A stretch of 58,293 nucleotides of DNA from Kiritimatiellia bacterium (GTDB lineage Bacteria; Verrucomicrobiota; Kiritimatiellia; RFP12; UBA1067), in assembly GCA_017520845.1 (NCBI GenBank), contig JAFXEU010000094.1:1-58293 (forward strand). Direction: 5' to 3'. The notes beneath the pieces are model-generated. The model ran no database searches. It worked only from the letters and a program-made list of their open reading frames with translations, and was not told the DNA's origin. Shown piece by piece: positions 49,136 through 57,700 of the stretch; position 1 is the stretch's first letter, and every line of letters begins with the position of its first letter. The position numbers and the translations under genes were made by a program.

Positions 49136-51151
49136 CTATCGGAGCTTCGGTTCAAAGCGTGCGGCATAGCCGCCGCCGGGAGCCAAGCGGATGTTGATTT
49201 TTTCACCGGCCTTGATCGTGAATTCCCGGCGAACGTGGTTTTCGGCATTCGTATCGGCGTCGGGAGCATCCTCGAACGCCTCGACTTTCCACTCGCCCGA
49301 GCCTAAAAATAAAGTCGGAATCTCAATCTCGCGCGCCTCCCAGTTCGTAATCGCGCCGAGCCACCAGACGCCGTTCTTGCGCCGCGCAACGCAGGCATAT
49401 CTGTTTATCTCGCCCGCAACGCCCACCGTCGCATCCCAGACGACCGGCACCTTCGTCAGAAACGCCGCGCATTCAGGCTCCGTGCGGTACTGCGTCGGCG
49501 AATCCGCGAGCATCTGTATGGGCGCTTCGAACATCGGGAAGAGCGCAAGCTGATGACAGCGCGTTCCGTATGCCGCGAAAGGCTCTTTCGTCTTGTCAAA
49601 CTCTGGCGCATCGAATGCGCGGTTGCGCATAGCCCCCGGCGTATAATCCATGAATCCCGCAATCATACGCGAGTAGATGAGATTGACATCATTGGCGACG
49701 ACTTCCTTCTTGCCCCCTTTATCTCCGCCCTGTTCAAGTCCGTACACTCCCTCGTAGTTGAGAATATTCGGATAGGTGCGCTGAAGACCGGTCGGCTTAT
49801 GGATGCCGTGATACAAAATGACGAGCCGGCGCTTTGCGGCGTCTGATGCCGTCTCTTCGAGAAAACGCTCCGCCATCTGATCGTCACGCTCGATAAAGTC
49901 GACCTTAAAACCCTTAACTCCCATAGCCGCATAGCGATCGAAAATCCGCTGTCGGGCGTGCGGATCGATAAGCGACGGCCACGCCGCCCAAAGAATAACG
50001 CCGACGCCTTTACCTTTCCCGTATTCCACGACTCCGGGGACATTGACCTCATCTCTCGGTTTATCGAGATTAAGCTTCTCCGCCCAGCCTTCGTCTAAGA
50101 TGACATAAGCGATGTTGTTCGCGGCGGCAAAGTCGATATAGGCCTTGTAAGTCTCATAATTGCAGCCGGACTTGAGCCCCGGAACATCGGTAATCCTGCG
50201 CCCGTTCCACCAGTCCCACGCGACTTGACCGGGCTTCACCCAAAACGCATCACCAATTCGATTCGGTTCGGCGAGCGCATAAACGATATCCGACTCGACA
50301 AGTCCGGACGGCGTATCGGCCAAAACGAAAACGCGCCACGGAAACGCCCTCACGCCCTTCGTCCTTGCAAGATACGACTCGCGCGTTTTCACCCTGACCC
50401 GACGGCGGCTGCCTTCCAACTCCTTAGGAACACCGGCCTGCCATGAACGGAGCCTATCCGTCTCTCCCTCATGACGATAAAAATTAAGCCCGGGATAATC
50501 AAGAAGATCCGATTCGGTCACCGTCACAACGCCCGCGCCGGGAATTGTCGCGGTAAACGGCGTCATCACGATCTGAGGATGTCCGGCTTTCACGCTTTCG
50601 ACGGAGCCGATCATCGCGGGCTTCTCCCAGCCCGAGACAAGTCCTCTCGCCTGCGTATAGCAAAGTTCCGTGCCCTTCGGGAAGCGAACGGTCGTATTCT
50701 CGCCGCGAACCGTGATCTCGCCTTCGAAATCAGTCTCGAACCGCCACGCGACACCGTCGTTGCGCGCATGAAGGACGACCGCCCAGTCGCCGAAGTCAAC
50801 GCGCGTCTCGTTTGCCGCGAGGTCAACCGTCGATTTTTTGTAAATCGGCGTCGAGAGCGTCCCTTCAACTTTTCTCGTCGCCATCGTCGGCAGGGCGGGC
50901 AGTCCCTTGCCCGCCGTTTTCCCGTTCAACCACCCACGCCTTTCAATCTTTAGCGCAATATCCGTCGGCTCGACCACCACCTTGCCGCGCCGCAAAACCG
51001 AATAGACCATACCGTCCTTATCGACGTTCAGCCGAAGTTCATTCAATCCGTCGGGAGAAGTCAACAGAAACTGCCTACCCTCATCCGCAAATGCCGTTTG
51101 GGCGGCAATCGCCATACCAACAACCGCGAACGTCAAAATTTTTCCATTCAT
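49136..51151 (-). CDS. Secreted GH97 glycosidase, paralogue 2
   Basis: 671 residues, collinear with the GH97 at 44366 and alike in every core motif: VAWDWWNGRR, YVILDEGWAEKL, GFKVDFIERDDQ, YHGIHKPTGLQRTYPN and the C-terminal IKAGEKINIRLAPGGGYAARF. The signal peptide is residues 1-22 (AVVGMAIAAQTAFA). The catalytic segment keeps the Asp (KVDFIERDD), so the retaining type is again favoured. It lacks the 14-residue insertion seen in paralogue 1 and has no copy of the shared GTGACAG promoter. It lies 54 nt after an ATPase gene and may depend on that promoter. An 86-bp stretch identical to paralogue 1 (49281-49366) suggests gene conversion. Confidence 0.93.
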   Translation of the reverse strand: MNGKILTFAVVGMAIAAQTAFADEGRQFLLTSPDGLNELRLNVDKDGMVYSVLRRGKVVVEPTDIALKIERRGWLNGKTAGKGLPALPTMATRKVEGTLSTPIYKKSTVDLAANETRVDFGDWAVVLHARNDGVAWRFETDFEGEITVRGENTTVRFPKGTELCYTQARGLVSGWEKPAMIGSVESVKAGHPQIVMTPFTATIPGAGVVTVTESDLLDYPGLNFYRHEGETDRLRSWQAGVPKELEGSRRRVRVKTRESYLARTKGVRAFPWRVFVLADTPSGLVESDIVYALAEPNRIGDAFWVKPGQVAWDWWNGRRITDVPGLKSGCNYETYKAYIDFAAANNIAYVILDEGWAEKLNLDKPRDEVNVPGVVEYGKGKGVGVILWAAWPSLIDPHARQRIFDRYAAMGVKGFKVDFIERDDQMAERFLEETASDAAKRRLVILYHGIHKPTGLQRTYPNILNYEGVYGLEQGGDKGGKKEVVANDVNLIYSRMIAGFMDYTPGAMRNRAFDAPEFDKTKEPFAAYGTRCHQLALFPMFEAPIQMLADSPTQYRTEPECAAFLTKVPVVWDATVGVAGEINRYACVARRKNGVWWLGAITNWEAREIEIPTLFLGSGEWKVEAFEDAPDADTNAENHVRREFTIKAGEKINIRLAPGGGYAARFEPKLR

Positions 51152-51205
51152 TTTCCTGTACCTTGTTTGTTATTTTATTTTCCTTTGATAGTCATATTCG
51201 CAAAG

Positions 51206-52315
51206 CTATGAAATTCTAACAATCCACTCCCGTAAAAACGGATTGAATATCTTGTATTCCTTTTCGTGACGATACAATATTCCCCGCTCCACAAGCGCTC
51301 CCAAAGCCCGCTTTGCCGTAGGCGCGGAAGACAAACCTGCGCGTTTGATAAAGTCAGCCGAAGTCACAAATTTCCCGCCAATCCTCGCAACAGCAAGCAA
51401 AGCCTTCATCTGATATCTGGTCAGACTTTCCGTCTGCATCTCAAACGCCGAGGACTCCTGCTTGAGAATCCTCTCAATCCCCCTGCCGATATCATCTGAT
51501 GACAATATTTCCTTACCGTCTGTCTCAGTCAATATGGCATCGCACAGCTGCTGGACATCGCCGCTTACGCGATTGGCCGTCTCCAACACTTTTAGCAGAA
51601 AATCTCTGCTCGCCTTGCGTCCGCCTACAGCGAATCTCCTCTGAAGAAAGTCAATAAAACAGTCGTCATCTATCGCACCGACAGTCAGCGTCGCGGCGGA
51701 CTTGTAGAAGGGACTATTGTAGTCTATGAAAATGCGCACCATGTCGCGCCGCACACTGCCAGAAAACACAAAACACGTCTCTGACAAAAACTGTATTTTC
51801 GACCGCAGCGTGGCAAGAGCCTGTCCTGCATTGTCAAGCTTGAGAATCTCCTGGAATTCGTCGAAGACAACGACGACACGCTCCCTCTCGGAGAACCTCC
51901 CGATCATCGCGATAATATCATCAAACGAGGAGACATTTTCCGCCAGTCTGGAATCCACCGAAACGACAGGCATACCGTTGTGCGGATCAACTGAAAGCGT
52001 TGGTCGAAGACGGGCGAGAAAAGAAAGTGTCTTCTGAAGAAATGTCTGCCCCCTGCCCATGCGCGAAGCGGCGGATGCTACGCGATCGCAAAAATCGGCA
52101 ATCGTCCGGATATTTAAAAGGTCAACATACAGCAATCGACATTTGCGAGTTTTTGAAAACGCAGCCATAATGAGCGACGTCTTTCCCATCCGACGCTCTC
52201 CGACAACGACAGTGTTCTGCCCTGACTCCATATTGGATGCCAAAATGGACTCGATTTCCGGCCTTGGGCAAAACACCTCGCCCTTTACAACACACCCATA
52301 CTCAAAAGGTTTCAT
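51206..52315 (-). CDS. Archaeal-type ATPase (PF01637-like) with winged-helix C-terminus
   Basis: The protein (369 aa) has a P-loop VVVGERRMGKTSLIMAAF (about residues 37-54), Walker B VVVVFDEFQEIL, and the sensor region FVFSGSVRRDM. A C-terminal winged helix (KRAGLSSAPTAKRALGALVERGILY) ends in FNPFLREWI, the usual tail of this family. No PD-(D/E)xK core is present, unlike the other ATPases in the window. The ATG is preceded by AAGGAG. The function is unknown; proliferation in gut anaerobes is known for such ATPases. Confidence 0.85.
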   Translation of the reverse strand: MKPFEYGCVVKGEVFCPRPEIESILASNMESGQNTVVVGERRMGKTSLIMAAFSKTRKCRLLYVDLLNIRTIADFCDRVASAASRMGRGQTFLQKTLSFLARLRPTLSVDPHNGMPVVSVDSRLAENVSSFDDIIAMIGRFSERERVVVVFDEFQEILKLDNAGQALATLRSKIQFLSETCFVFSGSVRRDMVRIFIDYNSPFYKSAATLTVGAIDDDCFIDFLQRRFAVGGRKASRDFLLKVLETANRVSGDVQQLCDAILTETDGKEILSSDDIGRGIERILKQESSAFEMQTESLTRYQMKALLAVARIGGKFVTSADFIKRAGLSSAPTAKRALGALVERGILYRHEKEYKIFNPFLREWIVRIS

Positions 52316-52339
52316 TGCTATTTTCTCCTTATTGAGGCA

Positions 52340-52369
52340 ATTTTATCAAACTTTTCTCTTTCCAGTCAA
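52340..52369 (-). promoter_or_regulatory. Promoter of the archaeal-type ATPase gene
   Basis: The minus strand has TTGACT (52364-52369), an 18-bp spacer and TAAAAT (52340-52345) preceded by TGA. Upstream lie a near-palindrome (TTTAACATG / TATGTTTAAA) and two direct copies of AACAACAAAT (about 52368 and 52414), which may be a binding site. Confidence 0.5.
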
Positions 52370-52429
52370 CAACAAATTTAACATGTATGTTTAAAACAAG
52401 ATTGTTTATTACATAACAACAAATGAGAG

Positions 52430-52510
52430 ATGGGGGATGAGAGATGAGCGATAGTGAATAGCGGTAGGGGTAGATAGGAAGAAAAATCACTAACGACTAA
52501 CCGCTAACGA
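52430..52510. repeat. Short-repeat intergenic stretch (GAGAGATG, GGTAG, GTTAGTC)
   Basis: It is made of GAGAGATGGGGGATG, AGCGGTAGGGGTAGATAG and CTAACGACTAACCGC units. The GTTAGTCGTTAG part (minus strand) forms the last codons (V-S-R) and the stop of the FAD gene at 52504 and continues beyond it. Confidence 0.6.
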
Positions 52511-54627
52511 CTAACCGGAACAAGAGCGAAGCCGTCGGCCACAACAAAACCCTTAGATTTCTTAGGTACGATCGCAAGAGTAGCACCCGGCTGAATGTCA
52601 AACTCGCCAAGCTTCTGCCAGCTGCCGGTGCCTTGGGCCTGATCCGCGAAAAATTCAACCGTATTTCCGCCGGATGTAAGTTCAAAAGCGGTTTTAGATC
52701 CCGGCTTCGCTCCGTATGCGTAAGGAGTTTTACCCATGAGAGTGTAGCGCCCCGCATTCTTTACCGGCAAAGGATAGGTCACCTTCCACGCTCCCTCCTT
52801 CGGGAAATGCGTAAAGTCCCCCACCTGTTCGCCGTTCGTATTGGTTCGTTTAGACCATCCTTTACCGAACTTAACGCCTTTAGACTCATCATCGACAATC
52901 AGCCATCCTATGGTCTTCTTGTCGGGAACCCCGGGGAATCCGCCTCCAAGACGATTCTGAAGCTCACGTACATGACCGCGAGCGAATATATCGCGCGGCT
53001 TAAGCGACAGCTCTTTACACATCGCCGCAGCCTCACCCGCCGCAACTCCAAGCTGCGAGAGCGTGCTTATAACGCGCGGCGCGCCAAGCCCCACATGCGT
53101 ACAGCTGAAACAGCGCCCGACTACGAAGAGATTGCCGACATTGCGCGAGTAGATTGAACGATAAGGAATCCAAAAGCGCTCATTATGGCTAAACGTATTT
53201 CTGGTAAGAAAATCTACACCCTCCTTATACCCGTCAAAATGAAGGTCGATCGCCCAGGATCCTGTTGCAATTGCATCTTCAAAGGGCTTGTTTTCAGAAA
53301 CATCCTTCTCGGAAAGTATCCAGTCTCCCATAATTCGGCGGCTCTCGCGCTTGCCGATGAGATACGGGCAGAAGTTCAAAACCTTGTTCGCATTCTCCGG
53401 GCGCTTCTTGGCGAGCGAAAACGCGCCGTAAATCGCCAAAAGCATTCTATCGCGGATATGCTCAGCGTCGGCAATCATATTATGATGAATACCGTATTCC
53501 CAACGCCATTCGCCCTCGGTCGCAACCTGACCCTGAGCATGTTTTTCAGCCCATGGTGCAGAAAACGGTACGGCTTGGTTGGCGTTTGCGCTCGTCCACA
53601 TAATCGAGGCTCCGAGCGTATCGCCGTCGGCCTTTTCCGGCGCTAACGACTCATTATGCTCACTCATAGCCTCGCGGCCCATACGCCAGTCAGCCCCGGC
53701 CCAATATCCAATCCATCCATCGCCGGTAGCATCGCAGAAAAGCGGCGCGACAAAACGAACAACGCGATTTGACTTTAAATCCAACGCCTTGACCGCAGCG
53801 ATAGTACCATCGGCTTTCTTCTCAACTCCAAATGCGCGCGTTAAAAGATGCAGATCAATATTCTTCTCGTCATCGACAATGCGCATACGATGATTATCGC
53901 TGAGCGCGATATTGGGATTGCGGTTCATAAACCAGCCGCGAAGCTCCTTGACGATATCATACTTCGCCTCACCCGCGCAATAAACGCGAATTTCACTCGA
54001 AGCGTTGCCGCCCAGAACAGGTCTATCCTGCACGAGCGCCACCTTAAGACCGCGACGCGCCGCAGCGACCGCCGCGCAAGTTCCCGGCATTCCGCCGCCG
54101 ACGACAACAAGATCGGCATTAATGGTTTCATCAACATTCGCTTCATCAACCTTAAGCGCTCCTACGGGAGGGCGCGTGTCCTCACGCGCCGTGAAAACGA
54201 TTCCGGCGCATCGTCCGTCAAACCCTGTTAAATCCTCGAGCGCAACAATTACCCTCTCGCGCTCAATTTTAACTGTGCCGCCGTCTTCCCAAGCCCATTC
54301 GCGTTTCCCCGCACCGAACTCCTTGGCGATCGGCTTTCCGTCAACAACGACGCGAAAACGCCCGGGCGCTCCGTCAGCCCAGTTCTTTGTTCTGACCCAA
54401 ACGCGATAGACACCCTTTTGCGGGAAGGAAACAGAAGTCTTAGCGTCTCTAACGCGAATACCCAAGCCGTGAGCAATGAGATATGGAGAGCCCATTACAT
54501 CCATAAACTGCGCATCAAGCCCCCAGCCGCCCTTATCAAAGCTTTGCGGATAGACATCGACCCGCGCGGCATTCGCTATTATACCGGCAAATATAAAAGC
54601 AAATACCACCACGCTCCTTAAATTCAT
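52504..54627 (-). CDS. Secreted FAD-dependent oxidoreductase with N- and C-terminal beta modules
   Basis: A signal peptide (residues 1-20, AFIFAGIIANA) is followed by a beta module of about 130 residues (YPQSFDKGGWGLDAQFMDVMG) that resembles carbohydrate-binding or golvesin-like domains. The FAD_oxidored (PF12831) part starts at about residue 172 with DLVVVGGGMPGTCAAVAAAR and contains GGNASSEIRVYCAGE, CDATGDGWIGYWAGAD and FVVGRCFSCTHVGLGAPRV. A golvesin-like C-terminal module (YTLMGKTPYAYGAKPG, about 600-705) follows. The substrate is unknown. The linker FTAREDTRPPVGALK is encoded in part by the dispersed 27-bp palindrome. The start has AGGAG, provided by the short-repeat stretch upstream. 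Confidence 0.85.
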   Translation of the reverse strand: MNLRSVVVFAFIFAGIIANAARVDVYPQSFDKGGWGLDAQFMDVMGSPYLIAHGLGIRVRDAKTSVSFPQKGVYRVWVRTKNWADGAPGRFRVVVDGKPIAKEFGAGKREWAWEDGGTVKIERERVIVALEDLTGFDGRCAGIVFTAREDTRPPVGALKVDEANVDETINADLVVVGGGMPGTCAAVAAARRGLKVALVQDRPVLGGNASSEIRVYCAGEAKYDIVKELRGWFMNRNPNIALSDNHRMRIVDDEKNIDLHLLTRAFGVEKKADGTIAAVKALDLKSNRVVRFVAPLFCDATGDGWIGYWAGADWRMGREAMSEHNESLAPEKADGDTLGASIMWTSANANQAVPFSAPWAEKHAQGQVATEGEWRWEYGIHHNMIADAEHIRDRMLLAIYGAFSLAKKRPENANKVLNFCPYLIGKRESRRIMGDWILSEKDVSENKPFEDAIATGSWAIDLHFDGYKEGVDFLTRNTFSHNERFWIPYRSIYSRNVGNLFVVGRCFSCTHVGLGAPRVISTLSQLGVAAGEAAAMCKELSLKPRDIFARGHVRELQNRLGGGFPGVPDKKTIGWLIVDDESKGVKFGKGWSKRTNTNGEQVGDFTHFPKEGAWKVTYPLPVKNAGRYTLMGKTPYAYGAKPGSKTAFELTSGGNTVEFFADQAQGTGSWQKLGEFDIQPGATLAIVPKKSKGFVVADGFALVPVSR
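54165..54191. repeat. 27-bp palindromic dispersed repeat, copy 2
   Basis: This is the exact reverse complement of 24328-24354. It lies inside the FAD gene, in frame, in the linker between the N-terminal module and the FAD domain. Confidence 0.8.
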
Positions 54628-54708
54628 ATCTCTTTACTCCTCTCTCTTTACTCTTTTCTCTTTACTCTTTACCCTTAACTCTTTACCCTTTACTCTTTAA
54701 CCCTTCTC
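54628..54708. repeat. CTTTACTC-type short-repeat stretch
   Basis: About ten imperfect units of CTTTACTC, CTTTACCC and CTTAACTC fill the gap between the SGNH surface gene and the FAD gene. A similar run (58246-58275) is translated within the start of the SGNH gene at 54709. The AGGAG of the FAD gene belongs to this run. Confidence 0.65.
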
Positions 54709-57700
54709 TCACCTAACAATAACTTTAAACCCATCGCTCCTTGCAATGTAAAGAGTCTTTGTCCCGTCCTCATTTACTCTCCACTTCGCACGGACGCTAT
54801 CTACCTTTACGCCTGTAACTTTCCACTTCGCATCCGAAGGAACGGCTGGGACGGTTAGAACAGGAATGCCAGTCTTCCCTGCAACTTTCAACTGATCCTT
54901 CATAATCTCTGACGCGTCGATAGTAATCGTACCAGAGGCGGAGAAAGTCGACGAAACCGTCTGCACTTGCGTGGCGGACGCCTTGATTGTCGCACCGTCG
55001 GCCAGCGTCAATACCGGAATCTCATTGCCAGGCGCAAGTATTCCCTTAACAATAAGCGTACCCTTATGCTTCGTGGTAATTTCGCCGTTGTTGGTAAAGT
55101 TTTTGACGGTTAAGCTCTGATAGTTTCCTATTGTAAGCGTTGACCCGGATTCCATTACTAGTTCATAGTTATCGCCGCCAGAAGAATAGTTGCCTGCAGC
55201 GCCGTCACTGCTGGCCATTACCGTTAACTTTCCGGAATTGGTGACACGAATCTTACCAGAGCCAACAACAGCCGTATTGCATAATCTAAATGTGTTGCCG
55301 CCCTTGAGCGTAAGAATATGAGAACCAAGATTGAGTTCACTCTTATTACGATCAGGCGCAATAAGACCCATGTCGTTTTCAGTTTTTACCGTCGCATCAC
55401 CTTCAAGAATGATCTTGACCGTCTGATCGGCATTGTATGATATGGCGTTACCCGTGTTGACAAATGTCGCACCTTCTTCAAGAATCACATTCACGGTGAT
55501 ACCGGAAACACCGTTTAAGTCGAATGTCGCGCCGCGCTTAACGCGAATCGTCTGCGACGTGCCGGTGCCTGTGACGCTCTTGACCTTGAGCGTGCCGGCA
55601 TTGACGCTGATGGTGCCGGTAGAGGCATTGTCGAGCGACCACAATGCCGTTCCACTGCCGGTCTTGGCGAGAGTGCATCCGGAATTGACGGCAAGCGTGG
55701 CCTTACCCGAGCCCGTAAACACAAGTTCGCCGACGGTCACGTTATGGTCGATTGTGAGCGTGTAGTCGGTGTCCGCCTTGATGATGACCCTTGCGTCAGA
55801 GGCGGGTGAGCCGTATTTCGCGACGAGGCCGCTCCATGTCAGGTGGTCCGCGTCCAGCTCCCACGCCGGGGCGACAAAATCAACGAAGATCTGTGCGCCC
55901 GAGATTTTTGCCGCCGTCCCTTCGCCACAGTTAAGGAACGAGACATGCACGCGGTCGTCGGGGTCTGTCAGGTCACTGGTGTATTGGAAAACGGGGATGT
56001 TGAGCGTATCCTCCGTGTATGTTATGCCGTCCACGGCGAGATTGCCAAGGATGGAGGTCTTCGCTGTCTCGTTGGCGGCGACAAGCTTTGTGCCGAGTTC
56101 GACCGTCGTGCCGCCTGTGTGGTTGCTCGCTCCGGAGAGCGTGACGGAGCTGCCGCCCTTGAAGCGCATCGCGCCCTCGCCGTAGATCGCCGCACCGACC
56201 GTGATTGCGAGGCTGCCGCTGTCGATCGTGCCGCCGTTCTCGCCGACATTGACTGTCACGCCAGAGTGGATGAGGCCGCCCGCGTTCGTATCGCGAGCGT
56301 TCGCCTTGAGCGTACCGCCGTTGAAGTTGAGCGTGCCATTCCCGGCGGAATTGCAGAAGAGTCTGCACGTCTTGAGCGTTCCGCCGTTCAGGTTCAGCAC
56401 GCCAGACCCTGCTGTCGGCAGACCGCAGGCTTGGTCGTTCTTCACCTCTACCGTGCCGCGGTTGAGGTTCAGCGTCGCCGTGCTGCTGCCGTTGTTGCCG
56501 ACGCGCATCTGGCCCCCAGAATACACATCTCCGCCGTTCACCGTAAGCGTCGCCGCCGTTCCGCCGCAGCCGATGGCCAGGATGCCGCCGGAGTAGAGCG
56601 TGCCGCCCTCGGCGACCGTCACGTCAACGGACTTGCCGCTCGTCTGCGCAAGACGCATGACTTTCGCGCACTTAACGGTGCCGCCCGCGATGACCAGCTC
56701 AGGCGCATTGATGTTCATGTCGTCGGAGCTTTCGAGCGTTCCCGCGCCCTCCTTCACCACCTTCACGTTGCCGGAGAACGTGATGGACGCGGGCCATTGC
56801 GCTTCCTCACCAGACGCTACATTTAGATGAAGTTCTCCCGGAGTAGTAGAAAAGTATTCAAGTTGCACAAGTTCAAAATAAGAATTGCTGCCTACATGCT
56901 CTGTAATCTTAAGGCGATAATAACGATAGGAGGTCGAATTAATGCACCCATAAGATCGAGACTCAGACTCGTAGTTCTTACCCACAGACTTCGTCCAACT
57001 TGTCTCTCCGCTGACACTATGAATTGCCGTCCAGCCATCGTCCGTAGTCGAATTATAGGAAGAAGAATCATTTGACCCGTAAAGTGTCCACGCCTTAGGC
57101 GCACGCTCTCTCCATGCGGCATATATCTTGTAAGCATTGACAACCTTTTTATTACCATCGCCAAAGTCATAATCAATTATGAGCGGGAGTTTCTGAGCGC
57201 TCTTATTTAAATCAAGAAGCAATCGGTCTTTGTCGCCTTGAGAGTAATAGGTATTATCATTAAAAATGTTAGATACTGGTCCCTTAGTGTACGCACTTGG
57301 GGAAACCATGGTAAATGTTCCAGATGGAGATGTAACATCGACGTCTCCTGATTTTACAGTCGAGGTTATTGTACCCGACCCGTTAACAGATGAACACGTA
57401 AGCTTATATCCGTTAAGATCAAGTTTTACGCCTGCGTTAACCGTCAACGCACCGACAGTCCTGTCAGAGGTTAATACAGTATTCTCCGTTACAATCCAAC
57501 TATTATTAGCTCCGTCTACATTTAACAACCATTCAGCAACAAGAGGCAGAATCGCCGCCATCCATTTATCGGCCATTTTCGCCGCGCCTGTGGCGTTAGG
57601 ATGTACACAGTCCGAAACGCAATCGGTAGCGTAATCCCACTCGTCTGCCATATCTACGCAAATGACGGGTGAGACATTCGTATTCAGCTCGTCAGCAAGC

